From Pullulanibacillus sp. KACC 23026 (GTDB taxonomy: Bacteria > Bacillota > Bacilli > Bacillales > Sporolactobacillaceae), in contig NZ_CP119107.1 of assembly GCF_029094525.1 (NCBI RefSeq), forward strand, positions 1,116,001-1,180,000: a stretch of DNA of 64,000 nt, in the 5' to 3' direction. The notes below the pieces were generated by a model, which made no database searches, had not been told where the DNA came from, and worked only from the letters and a program-made list of their open reading frames with translations. Positions 9,738 through 17,997 of the stretch are shown here, piece by piece. Position 1 is the stretch's first letter; every line of letters starts with the position of its first letter. The position numbers and the translations under genes were made by a program.

Positions 9738-10391
9738 ATGCAGCTTGGCGGACTAACAGGTGGATTATATCGTCTCTCAGAATGGATTATGAGGTTTGCT
9801 TATTTAAATATTTTATGGGTAGGCTTCTCGCTTATTGGCTTATTCGTATTTGGAATAATGCCAGCAAGTTCTTCCATGTTTTCAATCGTGAGAAAGTGGC
9901 AAAGAGGGGAAACGGATCTGCCCATTTTTAAAACCTTTTGGCAGCATTACAAAAAGGATTTCGTTAAAATCAACCTAATCGGTATTGTTTTATATATTAT
10001 TGGATCGATTGTCTATATGGATATTTTTTATATGAAGTCGGTGAATGGCTTCAGCTCGATACTAGTTTTTGCCGCTTTTTGTATAATTGCGTTTCTTTAT
10101 TTACTTCTCATTCTGTACATCTTTCCTACCTTTGTCCATTTTGATTTAAAGATTCCTCACTACTTTAAGTATTCCCTTTTATTTGCTCTGACTAATATTA
10201 TTGGCACCATCATTATGATCGGGGCCGCCCTCGCGACTTGGTTTCTTATTCGAGTTCTTCCTGCCTCATTACTCTTTTTTAGTATGAGTCTTTTGGCTTT
10301 TGTCTTGATGTGGGCAGCTAATCTAGGTTTTTCTAAAGTAACGGCGATACAAGAAGCGGATGATCCGAAAACGCTTAATAATGAAAGCTAG
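9738..10391 (+). CDS. DUF624 membrane protein (YesL/YesV family)
   Basis: 217-residue integral membrane protein of the DUF624/YesL family. Hydrophobic segments are visible around residues 20-45, 75-95, 100-125, 140-165 and 170-195, with the family motif FGIMPASSSMFSIVRKW after the first segment. YesL and YesV of B. subtilis lie in the rhamnogalacturonan cluster and other relatives sit beside sugar ABC transporters, but their activity is unknown. ATG 9738 follows GGAGGG. The 190-bp gap before it holds no strong terminator, so it may have its own weak promoter or be read from the operon. The 3' neighbour is an esterase 125 bp away. Confidence 0.85.
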   Translation: MQLGGLTGGLYRLSEWIMRFAYLNILWVGFSLIGLFVFGIMPASSSMFSIVRKWQRGETDLPIFKTFWQHYKKDFVKINLIGIVLYIIGSIVYMDIFYMKSVNGFSSILVFAAFCIIAFLYLLLILYIFPTFVHFDLKIPHYFKYSLLFALTNIIGTIIMIGAALATWFLIRVLPASLLFFSMSLLAFVLMWAANLGFSKVTAIQEADDPKTLNNES

Positions 10392-10404
10392 TTTTGTAGT
10401 CTAT

Positions 10405-10474
10405 GAAGGGCGCTTTGAGCGTGGGATGGATAGCAGGTAAAAAAATATGCAACATTGATTAAAGCGCCTTCAGT
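10405..10474. other. Long-range inverted repeat between DUF624 gene and esterase
   Basis: GAAGGGCGCTTT near 10403-10414 can pair with AAAGCGCCTTC near 10463-10474 across a loop of about 48 bases. No run of T follows, so it is not a typical terminator. It could be a weak terminator, an mRNA-processing hairpin or chance. Confidence 0.3.
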
Positions 10475-10516
10475 AAAGCTCTAATAGAAAAAACAAAATG
10501 ATTGGAGGAGTCCGTT

Positions 10517-11521
10517 TTGATTTCTGAAACTTATAATTTATGGATCAAAGAGGCTTACACCTATCCTGTTATGGGTGACTTTATTCCAACTATTACATCC
10601 TATATTCATGAGGATGATAAGGTAAGACCCGCCATGATTGTTGTCCCCGGCGGCGGCTATTCGGTTGTGTCTCCTACCGAAGGGGAATTAGTAGCAATGG
10701 AATTTTACCAGAAAGGCTACAATGCTTTTGTCGTTACTTATACAACCAATTTATTAAGGACAACTCCTTTGAAATTTCAACCTTTAAAAGATTTATCTAA
10801 AGCCGTTGTTTTTGTGAGAAAACAAGCTGAACTTTTTTGTATTAATCCCGATAAAGTGGCAGTTTGCGGATTTTCGGCAGGTGGGCATCTGACAGGAAGC
10901 CTTGCCGTGCATTACGACGCAGAGGAATTGGTTTTGGGTGAAGAGTATGCGGGCATTCGTAATCGCCCGAATGCGGTTATTTTATCCTATCCGGTCATTA
11001 CTTCAGGAGACTTCGCTCATAAGGATTCCTTTATAGCCTTATTAGGGGAAGAGGCAAGCCAAGAAGAATTAGACTATATGTCCTTGGAAAAACAGGTCAC
11101 GGACCAAACCCCCCCTGTCTTTATATGGCATACTGTATCCGATGAAACCGTTCCAGTCGAGAATAGTTATCTATTTGCCGAAAGCTGCAAAAATCATGGG
11201 GTTCCATTTGAACATCATGTGTTTGGGAATGGGCCTCATGGACTTTCATTAGCTAACACAGATTGGGCTACTGGAAATTATGGCCAGGATTATACGTTGA
11301 ATCAAGTCTATGAAACCATGCAGTATCTAGTTGACCATGGCCTTGACTTACCATCGCCTTTTAATAGATTGGGACCCGTTCCAAAGGGGACTGATGTCAA
11401 AGAGATATTGAGGCTGAAGTCGAAGGAGAATAGGCAGGACTTAAAGCCAGATGAGGGCATTGCCATATGGCCAACCTTAGTCCATAACTGGTTGAAGAAA
11501 ACATGGGGACTGGCAGACTGA
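10517..11521 (+). CDS. Alpha/beta-hydrolase esterase (acetylesterase-like)
   Basis: 334-residue alpha/beta-hydrolase with an oxyanion-hole motif VVPGGGYSVVS near residue 45, nucleophile elbow GFSAGGH near 120, acid in SDETVPVENS near 210 and His in GPHGLSL near 245. Relatives act on acetylated xylan or pectin, which fits its place at the end of the rhamnogalacturonan cluster. TTG 10517 is preferred over TTG 10502 because GGAGGAG (10504-10510) lies 6 bases before it; the longer start would place the ribosome site inside the gene. No signal peptide. The C-terminal 60 residues after SPFNRLGPVPKG are a less common extension. Substrate is inferred from the neighbours only. Confidence 0.82.
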   Translation: MISETYNLWIKEAYTYPVMGDFIPTITSYIHEDDKVRPAMIVVPGGGYSVVSPTEGELVAMEFYQKGYNAFVVTYTTNLLRTTPLKFQPLKDLSKAVVFVRKQAELFCINPDKVAVCGFSAGGHLTGSLAVHYDAEELVLGEEYAGIRNRPNAVILSYPVITSGDFAHKDSFIALLGEEASQEELDYMSLEKQVTDQTPPVFIWHTVSDETVPVENSYLFAESCKNHGVPFEHHVFGNGPHGLSLANTDWATGNYGQDYTLNQVYETMQYLVDHGLDLPSPFNRLGPVPKGTDVKEILRLKSKENRQDLKPDEGIAIWPTLVHNWLKKTWGLAD

Positions 11522-11706
11522 ACTTTTTTGAAAGAGCTTTTTTTTGGGGAGCTTGTTGGTTTACCTTAAGGGGCCTTAACTGGTAAGTTCGATTTAGCAA
11601 CATGCAGCGTTTTCAAGCTAAATGCTTGTCCTTGTGATCTGCCTAGTATTACTATTGAAAACAATCAGTCTATTAAAAACGGTTTGATTTAAATGATAGG
11701 AAAGGG

Positions 11707-12591
11707 ATGACAGGAATGAACTATACAAGCATTGGGAAATCAACGGAGACGATCCCGGTAATCGGACAGGGGACGTTTAAGTTTGGCGAAGATCCAGCTG
11801 AAGCAAAGGCCGAAATTGAAGCACTGAGATATGGGATAGAGAACGGGTTGACGTTAATTGATACAGCTGAAGGGTATGCCAATGGCGGTTCGGAGCGAAT
11901 TGTTGCAGAAGCGATCAGCGACTGTCGCAATCAGGTTTTTGTATCGACCAAAGTGTCTCCAGGAAACTGCTCCTATCAAGGAGTGATTGACGCGGCGGAG
12001 GGGAGTCTCGAACGCTTAAAAACCGATTATATCGATCTTTATTTTCAGCATTGGCCAAGTAAAGAACATGCCATCGAAGAAACGATGCGGGGAATGGCTT
12101 ACTTAGTCGATAAAGGCTTAGTCAAGTACATAGGTGTCAGTAATTATACGCCGGACATTCTTGCAGAGGCGCAAAAGGCTCTTGGCAGTCACATGCTTTC
12201 CTGCAATCAAGTTGGCTATCATTTGAATGACCGGCGAATTGAGAATAATGTCTTACCTTATTGCCAAGAAAATGGGATCACAGTGATGGGCTATTCCCCA
12301 TTTGGCTATGCCCCTGAGCTATTCGGTGGACTTGGATTCCCACATGAAGGGACCGAGCAAAGAGCGGCACTTGAAAAGATTGGTCAAAAATATGAGAAGA
12401 CTGCCTATCAAGTGGCTTTGAATTGGCTTCTTAGACAAGAGGGCTTTGTCACGATTCCAAAGGCGAAAAGTATCGAACATATTAAAAGCAATCTAGGCGC
12501 TTTAGGATGGGAACTGTCCGAGGAAGACTTGAGTCTTATAGATCGCTTCTTTCCTAGACCAGACGAGGGGATGCCGTTAATTAACTATTGA
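11707..12591 (+). CDS. Aldo/keto reductase
   Basis: 294-residue NAD(P)H-dependent aldo/keto reductase. The catalytic tetrad can be placed: Asp and Tyr in LIDTAEGYANG (near residues 46-52), Lys in VSTKVSP (near 79) and His in YFQHWP (near 112). The cofactor end motif IPKAKSIEHIKSNLGAL is near 255. The start is ATG 11707; ATG 11716 is also served by the upstream AGGAAAGGG. A strong terminator follows at 12716. It stands alone, 185 bp after the esterase, with no visible regulator. Substrate unknown: sugar aldehydes, diketones and xenobiotic carbonyls are all common for the family. Confidence 0.88.
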   Translation: MTGMNYTSIGKSTETIPVIGQGTFKFGEDPAEAKAEIEALRYGIENGLTLIDTAEGYANGGSERIVAEAISDCRNQVFVSTKVSPGNCSYQGVIDAAEGSLERLKTDYIDLYFQHWPSKEHAIEETMRGMAYLVDKGLVKYIGVSNYTPDILAEAQKALGSHMLSCNQVGYHLNDRRIENNVLPYCQENGITVMGYSPFGYAPELFGGLGFPHEGTEQRAALEKIGQKYEKTAYQVALNWLLRQEGFVTIPKAKSIEHIKSNLGALGWELSEEDLSLIDRFFPRPDEGMPLINY

Positions 12592-13298
12592 AGTCGATGT
12601 CGTCATCTAATTATGGAATCACTTGTCTACAACCAGATTGTAGGGAATGGTTTAGATTCAACTGTGTAAGTGGGAATGGATTTTAGCATTATGAAATGAT
12701 TTAATCGACTTATTTGAGCTGCAGACAGAGGTTTGCAGTTCTTTTTTATATTATCAGGAATCATAAGTTGTCTTTAAAGTCCTAAGAGAGAAGAATTGGC
12801 TTTCTCGTAAGCCAGCAAGATGCGAAGACAATGAAGCAAAATCATGGAGGCGTTTCAAGCATTAGGCTCGCTTTCGTTTTTTTAAGAATGAAAGTAAAGA
12901 ATCCCATCTGTCCTTAATACCAAGTGAGTATATAACATAAGAAGAATATCTTATTTCAATGTATGGGCCGAATTGTTTGGTAGACCCTATAAGGTAATAG
13001 AAGCCTGAGCATGTGCATCCTTACCTCATTTGTAATCAATTGATAAAATTTTAACTGGATCTCATTTTTTGAGACCATCTACAATAAAATGAAAAGCCCA
13101 ATCGGTAGTCTTCAGGACCTAATTGTGGAACACAAGAACCGTCCCTATGTTTCATTTGGCCTATTCACTCCGTCGTTAAATTATGTCAGGATGAAAGAGT
13201 GTGCGGTCATTTGTGAAAAACACAGAATTTAAAAAAGGATTGTTAATAAACTTATACTAATGAAAGTGTTTGTCTCACTTAAGGAGGACATATATAGG
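12592..13298. other. 707-bp intergenic region without a gene
   Basis: No credible coding frame was found. It contains a terminator near 12716-12747 and, near 13126-13153, the motif GAACCGTCCC within an imperfect repeat that recurs near 61688. The remaining DNA is AT-rich and looks like decayed non-coding sequence. Confidence 0.6.
12716..12747 (+). terminator. Rho-independent terminator after aldo/keto reductase
   Basis: GAGCTGCA pairs with TGCAGTTC (one G-U pair) around a short loop and is followed by a run of T. It lies 125 bp after the aldo/keto reductase stop. Confidence 0.65.
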
Positions 13299-13691
13299 AT
13301 GGATTATGGCGTACTTATTATAAGAATAATGATTGCGATTGTTTTTATTGGGCATGGGACCCAAAAGTTGTTTGGTTGGTTTGGCGGCTATGGGGTGAGC
13401 GGGACGGGCCAGTGGCTTGAGTCGATCGGTTTCCGCCCAGGAGGTAAGATTTGGGCGGTTATCGCAGGATTATTCGAGCTTGTCGGAGGCGTGTTATTTG
13501 GCATCGGTTATCTTTTACCCGTTGCGGCAGCGCTGATTGGTGTTATTATGATGGATGCCATTTTGACTGTGCACTTGAAGAATGGTTTCTGGATTGATAA
13601 AGGCGGCTTTGAATATAATGTATTTATTATTGTCATCGTAATCGGGATTGCCATTATGGGCCCGGGAAAGTATGTTTTGGTGTCTTTCTAG
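13299..13691 (+). CDS. DoxX-family membrane protein
   Basis: 130-residue membrane protein with four hydrophobic segments. It shows the DoxX family N-terminus IRIMIAIVFIGHGTQKLFGWFGG, with GHGxQKLFG as hallmark, and later FELVGGVLFGIGYL. DoxX/YfiD/CatD-type proteins in Bacillales are linked to quinone-coupled redox or resistance to thiol-reactive electrophiles. ATG 13299 was chosen because AAGGAGG (13281-13287) lies upstream; an in-frame ATG at 13260 precedes the ribosome site. It is monocistronic: the flanking gaps are 707 and 384 bp. The specific physiological role is unknown. Confidence 0.85.
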   Translation: MDYGVLIIRIMIAIVFIGHGTQKLFGWFGGYGVSGTGQWLESIGFRPGGKIWAVIAGLFELVGGVLFGIGYLLPVAAALIGVIMMDAILTVHLKNGFWIDKGGFEYNVFIIVIVIGIAIMGPGKYVLVSF

Positions 13692-14075
13692 TCATTAAGG
13701 TGGTTAAGCTACTTTTTTAGAGGCTACCGTTAATTTATTTTCGAAGTGGAGTTTTTAAGCTTAAATTAAAGTTAGCCTTATAGAATAAATGCAGGTTGGA
13801 TGACAAACGTGGTCATCACAGTTATCAGCGTAGGCGGGGCTGTTACTAGTCAAGAAGTTCCTCTAAAAGACGGCAATGAGGAGCAACATTAAAGCTTTGG
13901 CAGTGAACTTGTAGTTTAAAAATTAGGACAAACACACTAAATGAAGAAACTCTCCATTTGGAATGCTATTTTCCATGAGGGGAGTTTTTCTCCTTTTTGG
14001 TAAGACTATTATGAAGTCAGGACAATAAGGTTTCCCGTATATTTAAAAAGGGAAATAAAGGAAGGGGTTTTATCA
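13692..14075. other. 384-bp gap between DoxX and Ohr genes
   Basis: No gene-like frame beyond a 30-codon ATG frame at about 13801-13893 without a convincing ribosome site. A possible terminator lies at 13947-13989 (AAACTCTCC against GGGGAGTTT, then T-rich). Promoter and any OhrR operator for the following gene should lie just upstream of 14076, but no clear OhrR palindrome was recognised. Confidence 0.5.
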
Positions 14076-14507
14076 ATGTCAGATGTTGTATTAACCGCCA
14101 GTGTTTCAGCAGTAGGTGGACGTGAGGGACATGTTCAATCGGAGGATGGAAACATTAATTTAGATGTGGCAATGCCTGGAACATCGCGTGCTAAATCACT
14201 CCCTGATGCAACGAATCCGGAACAATTATTTGCTGCCGGCTATTCGGCTTGTTTTGACGGGGCCCTTCAATTAATGGCTCAAAAAGAGGGGATTAAATTT
14301 GAATCAGAAGTGACGGCTTCTGTGAGCTTGTTGAAAGATCAAAGTGATGATGGCTTCAAACTTGGCGTGACACTTCATGTAAAAGGATCCGGTATTGATC
14401 AGACCGTTCTTGAGGACCTTACTCAAAAGGCACATGGCTTCTGTCCCTATTCCAAGGCGACACGCGGAAACATCGATGTTCATTTGGAATGTGAAGTTGT
14501 TAGTTAA
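14076..14507 (+). CDS. ohrA: Organic hydroperoxide resistance protein (Ohr, OsmC family)
   Basis: 143-residue Ohr-subfamily peroxidase that reduces organic hydroperoxides, normally using lipoylated partners. The two reactive cysteines are present: Cys59 in AAGYSACFDGAL and Cys123 in HGFCPYSKATRGN; length matches B. subtilis OhrA/OhrB (about 136). ATG 14076 follows GGAAGGGG. It has its own transcript, ended by a perfect 15-bp inverted repeat at 14543. No OhrR regulator is adjacent, unlike in many Bacilli. Lipoate synthesis genes lie further along the window (43.8-45.6 kb), relevant because Ohr recycling uses lipoyl groups in other bacteria. Assignment to OhrA rather than OhrB is arbitrary. Confidence 0.9.
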   Translation: MSDVVLTASVSAVGGREGHVQSEDGNINLDVAMPGTSRAKSLPDATNPEQLFAAGYSACFDGALQLMAQKEGIKFESEVTASVSLLKDQSDDGFKLGVTLHVKGSGIDQTVLEDLTQKAHGFCPYSKATRGNIDVHLECEVVS

Positions 14508-14542
14508 CTCCTAATTTTTCTATTTTAATAGGTCATTCGCCA

Positions 14543-14580
14543 GAGTCACACCCGACAGCAGTTGTTGTCGGGTGTGACTC
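14543..14580. terminator. Perfect 15-bp inverted repeat after ohr
   Basis: GAGTCACACCCGACA at 14543-14557 and its exact reverse complement at 14566-14580, with an 8-base loop. No T run follows on either side, so it is a strong hairpin but an atypical terminator. It separates ohr from the convergent haem monooxygenase gene. Confidence 0.6.
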
Positions 14581-14707
14581 GTTGTGTGGTTATCCTTCTA
14601 TAGTAAGCAAAATCGTATAAATCAACAAAACAGAGGATACAAATTCTTACGCGAATGAGTATCCTTTTTAGCTTGCGAGTTGATGGTTTCTCCTCCATAA
14701 CTTTGTA

Positions 14708-15046
14708 TTAAACTTGTTCTGTCTGATCAGGTTCGACTACTTCATAGAAGCGCAAGGTTTTCTTGAACGGGTATTGAGGTTCTACACCGGATTCTTTTTT
14801 TCTTTGCCGCCGGGCTTTATGCTCCTCGACGTGGGCATCTCTTGAGATCCAAGCTTTAAAATGATCTTGTTTTTCCCATTTAGAGACAAAGACATATTCA
14901 ATCGTATCCTTATGGTCTGTACGCCAGCACTCATAAGAGACTAACCCCGAAGCGCCTTGGATATCTTGTTCGTTTTTCCGGGCCTTCGCTTTTAAACGAT
15001 CTTCTCCGGCCTTATCGACCTCAAAGCATGCATTGGTTACAAACAT
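14708..15046 (-). CDS. hmoA: Haem-degrading monooxygenase, IsdG/HmoA-like (ABM fold)
   Basis: 112-residue antibiotic-biosynthesis-monooxygenase-fold protein. IsdG-type enzymes open the haem ring to release iron using an Asn/Trp/His set. Here Asn5 (MFVTN), Trp66 (HFKAW) and His72 or His76 (AHVEEH) are suitably placed. ATG at 15046 is chosen because AAGGAGG lies just upstream; a longer frame runs into the promoter. A perfect Fur box sits between -35 and -10, so the gene should be induced by iron starvation. It is divergent from efeUOB, which has its own Fur box, giving an iron-acquisition island. A generic ABM oxygenase is the alternative, but Fur control argues for haem iron use. Confidence 0.85.
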   Translation of the reverse strand: MFVTNACFEVDKAGEDRLKAKARKNEQDIQGASGLVSYECWRTDHKDTIEYVFVSKWEKQDHFKAWISRDAHVEEHKARRQRKKESGVEPQYPFKKTLRFYEVVEPDQTEQV

Positions 15047-15084
15047 GAAAAAGCCTCCTTTAGTGTGGTTTCTCTCTAGTTTAA

Positions 15085-15114
15085 AGTATATCAGATAATG
15101 ATAATCATTATCAA
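15085..15114 (-). promoter_or_regulatory. SigA-type promoter of hmoA-like gene with embedded Fur box
   Basis: On the minus strand TTGATA (15114-15109), an 18-base spacer, then TATACT (15090-15085). The Fur box at 15094-15112 fills the spacer and overlaps the -35. Confidence 0.75.
15094..15112. promoter_or_regulatory. Fur box (perfect 19-bp consensus)
   Basis: GATAATGATAATCATTATC is identical to the classic 19-bp Fur consensus. It lies inside the hmoA-like promoter, so Fur binding should block RNA polymerase when iron is plentiful. Confidence 0.93.
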
Positions 15115-15235
15115 TTAAAAAATGCAATCAACTTAACTAGAAGAAGCCATTCTCCAAGATTATTCAGTTTAAAGGAAAGAGCAGATGGTTCAAAACAAAT
15201 TAAATATTTTATTGGAAAATACGTGAAATTAGGAA

Positions 15236-15264
15236 TTGACGAGTCAATCATTCTAACCTATAAT
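15236..15264 (+). promoter_or_regulatory. SigA promoter of efeUOB
   Basis: TTGACG (15236-15241), 17-base spacer, TATAAT (15259-15264): a near-ideal SigA promoter. The Fur box at 15287 lies just downstream of the predicted transcription start. Confidence 0.85.
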
Positions 15265-15286
15265 GAGAATCAATATCAATTAAAGT

Positions 15287-15305
15287 GATAATGATTCTCA
15301 TTATC
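15287..15305. promoter_or_regulatory. Fur box upstream of efeU
   Basis: GATAATGATTCTCATTATC matches 17 of 19 bases of the Fur consensus. A degenerate flanking half-site near 15264-15280 (GAGAATCAATATCA) could extend Fur binding back over the -10 region. Confidence 0.88.
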
Positions 15306-15331
15306 ACTGATGGATGGGTGGTGAAGCTGGA

Positions 15332-16804
15332 ATGAGAAAGTTCGTAAGTTTCCTTAGTCTGCTTGCATTTTTGGTCTTTATTAGTGGTAGTCAGCAGGCT
15401 TTGGCAAATGGAAATAAAGGAGGTGTGACAACAGCCATTAAGTTGTCAAGCGCTATTACCCAGAGCCTTACTGAGAATCAAATGAGTCAGGCGAAGGAGG
15501 CTCTTGAGAAATTAAAACAATGGTGGCGCGTGAATAAATTAGACGTCCAGCATCAATCCTTTGATGCGTATGTGTCAATTAATCAAGATCTATCTAAGGT
15601 TTCGTTGGATTTGTTAAATAATCAAACTCAACAAGGACTAAACGATGCTCAAACCTTACATACTTCATTTAAGACTCTTCAGAATAAGCAGTCGCCTGAT
15701 CAAGGCCAATCAACTAGTAAGCAAAACCTAGCTGCCTATGTTCAGCAGCTTCAAGACACTAAAGCGCTTCTTCAGCAGAAAAAATGGTCAGAAGCGCAAC
15801 AGCAGATTCAAACCTTGCAGAAGAATTGGTTAGCGGTCGAAGGAGACGTCGTCAGCCAATCGCAAAAAGTCTACAGCGATTCTGAAAACAATCTCGTGCT
15901 TCTAGGAGCCTATGTGAATACTCCGGATAAACGGAGTCAGACCGTCCCTTTAATAGACCAAATGATTTTCTCACTCCAACCATTAGCCGATGCTGATTAT
16001 GGACTTTGGGATGCGGCCCTAATCCCCATTAGGGAAGGGTTTGAAGCTTTATTAGTTGTAGGGGCTCTTCTTACTTTTGGCAAGAAGGCTAATTCCAAGA
16101 AGGCTAATCATTGGGTGTGGGGCGGTACATTAGCAGGCATTCTCTGTTGTTTGATCGTCGGTGGAATTGTGGCCTTTCTTTTTTCTTCTCAAGCCTTTGG
16201 GAACAACAATTCTTTAATCAATGGATGGTCCGGCGTCATTGCGAGCCTCATGCTGCTTTACGTAAGCTATTGGCTGCACCGAAACTCCGATATTAAGCGC
16301 TGGAATGCTTTTATTAAAACCCAGACTGAAAAAGCGATGACAAATGGCCGCATGCTATCCTTCGCCTTTATTGCTTTTCTTGCCATTGTGCGTGAGGGCA
16401 TGGAAACCGTGATCTTTTTGATCGGAATGGCCAGTCGAATGTCTGCTGCACAGCTTACAGGAGGGATTGCGGTTGGGTTTGGCATTTTAATCATTATTGG
16501 GTTTCTCATGTTAAAGATTGGAATCCGGCTTCCTCTCAAGCCCTTTTTCTTGATCTCAAGCCTTATTGTTTTTTACTTATGCTTTAAATTTATGGGGTCA
16601 GGCATCCATAGCCTGCAGATGGCAGGTATCTTCCCTTCAACAGTCAGCAATGAATTGCCATCTTTAAACGCATTAAGTATTTATCCTTCTTGGTACAGCG
16701 CGTTGCCTCAACTGATTTTTCTTCTTTCCGGAATTTTCGTTTTGGCATTTAACAAATGGAAGCAACTTAAAACCAATCAAACGATCAATCAGGAGGTTGT
16801 CTAA
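15332..16804 (+). CDS. efeU: EfeU ferrous iron permease (FTR1 family)
   Basis: Iron permease of the EfeUOB elemental/ferrous iron uptake system, 490 residues (B. subtilis YwbL/EfeU about 481). A signal peptide (MRKFVSFLSLLAFLVFISG) is followed by a soluble extracytoplasmic helical region to about residue 225, then seven hydrophobic segments. The two REGxE iron-conducting motifs are present: IREGFEALLV and VREGMETVIF. ATG 15332 is preferred, with GGTGGTGA upstream; ATG 15314 is in frame but has no ribosome site. Downstream efeO starts 2 bases after the stop and efeB follows, so the three form an operon under the Fur box at 15287. Confidence 0.93.
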   Translation: MRKFVSFLSLLAFLVFISGSQQALANGNKGGVTTAIKLSSAITQSLTENQMSQAKEALEKLKQWWRVNKLDVQHQSFDAYVSINQDLSKVSLDLLNNQTQQGLNDAQTLHTSFKTLQNKQSPDQGQSTSKQNLAAYVQQLQDTKALLQQKKWSEAQQQIQTLQKNWLAVEGDVVSQSQKVYSDSENNLVLLGAYVNTPDKRSQTVPLIDQMIFSLQPLADADYGLWDAALIPIREGFEALLVVGALLTFGKKANSKKANHWVWGGTLAGILCCLIVGGIVAFLFSSQAFGNNNSLINGWSGVIASLMLLYVSYWLHRNSDIKRWNAFIKTQTEKAMTNGRMLSFAFIAFLAIVREGMETVIFLIGMASRMSAAQLTGGIAVGFGILIIIGFLMLKIGIRLPLKPFFLISSLIVFYLCFKFMGSGIHSLQMAGIFPSTVSNELPSLNALSIYPSWYSALPQLIFLLSGIFVLAFNKWKQLKTNQTINQEVV

Positions 16805-16806
16805 CA

Positions 16807-17976
16807 ATGTTTCATTCTAGAAAATTAGTATTTAGCCTGCTTGGAACCCTTTTACTTATCCCGGGTATTGCTGGCTGCAGCACATCCTCATCTACTACTC
16901 AGAAGGAAGGGGCAACCGCTGCGGCCACACCGCAAACGGCTGTTCAAAAAGGGACTAAAAAGATGGAGGATTTGGTCAGTCAGCTTCAGAAAGCGCTGGC
17001 TAATAAGGATATCGATGAGGCCAAATCCAAAGGAAAAGCGATTAATGATCAGTGGCTTGCCTATGAAAATAGTGTACGTGGCAAATTCCCTTTACTCTAT
17101 GCGGATATTGAGAAGTATGAACAACCGATTTATGCCCAGTCCAATATGGATCAGCCTGATTTTAAGGCGATGACTGATCAAGCAACGCATCTTCAGAGTA
17201 CTCTCAAGCAATTGATGACGGCCAAAGAAACGGCAGAAAAAGAGTCCAAAGTACTGAACGCTGCGGTTGACAGTTATAAACAATATGTAGAGGAGCAGGT
17301 TGATCAGCTTGTTAAGACCACTCAGGCTTTCGCAAAGGCCATTGATAGCGGAAACCTGACCGAAGCGAAGAAACAGTACGTCGCTGCGCGTCCTTACTAT
17401 GAGCGAATTGAACCGATTGCTGAGAGCTTGGGTGATTTGGATCCGCGGATCGATGCTCGGATTAATGACGTGGATGATGTCTCAAAATGGACCGGGTTCC
17501 ATGAGATTGAACGCTCTCTCTATGAAAAAAACACGTTGGACGGGCAAAAGAAATATGCTGATCAGCTTGTAAGTGATGTTGCGGACCTGCAAGAGAAGGT
17601 TAAAACCATCCAATTGAAGCCTAAAGAAATGGTGGCCGGCGCAATGGATCTGTTGAATGAAGCCGCTACGTCAAAAATAACAGGGGAGGAAGAGCGGTAT
17701 TCGCATATTGACTTGGTGGATTTACAGGCGAATTTGGATGGCTCAGAGGCTGTTTACCAAGCTGCCATTCCGGCTCTAAACGTCCAACATAAGGAACTCG
17801 CTGATCAGATCGATAAACAATTTCAAGTAATTGACAATGAACTCTTGAACTATCAATCAAATGGACAATTTGAGAGTTACTCAGATTTTGAGAAAAATAA
17901 AGATAACGTTCGCCAGTTAAGTGATGAACTTGAAAAATTATCAAAACTAATGGCACAGACAGCTACTATTTTTTAA
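16807..17976 (+). CDS. efeO: EfeO iron-binding lipoprotein (EfeM/EfeO, imelysin-like domain)
   Basis: 389-residue lipoprotein that delivers iron to EfeU. A lipobox ends at IAGC (Cys near residue 19) after a hydrophobic leader, and a Ser/Thr-rich linker follows. The mature part is alpha-helical, with the EfeO/peptidase M75 core visible around residues 210-300 (WTGFHEIERSLYEKNT, containing the HxxE-type metal motif, and GEEERYSHIDLVDLQANLDG). It matches B. subtilis YwbM (385 residues). AGGAGGT overlaps the end of efeU, giving tight coupling. Secretion and lipidation place it on the outer face of the membrane, next to the Tat-exported EfeB. Confidence 0.93.
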   Translation: MFHSRKLVFSLLGTLLLIPGIAGCSTSSSTTQKEGATAAATPQTAVQKGTKKMEDLVSQLQKALANKDIDEAKSKGKAINDQWLAYENSVRGKFPLLYADIEKYEQPIYAQSNMDQPDFKAMTDQATHLQSTLKQLMTAKETAEKESKVLNAAVDSYKQYVEEQVDQLVKTTQAFAKAIDSGNLTEAKKQYVAARPYYERIEPIAESLGDLDPRIDARINDVDDVSKWTGFHEIERSLYEKNTLDGQKKYADQLVSDVADLQEKVKTIQLKPKEMVAGAMDLLNEAATSKITGEEERYSHIDLVDLQANLDGSEAVYQAAIPALNVQHKELADQIDKQFQVIDNELLNYQSNGQFESYSDFEKNKDNVRQLSDELEKLSKLMAQTATIF

Positions 17977-17997
17977 CAATAGCTTGAGGTGAGTAAA

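Noticed and set aside
13801-13893. 30-codon frame resembling the start of a beta-keto acid cleavage-like protein
   Set aside because: Similarity is too faint and short, and the upstream ribosome site is poor.
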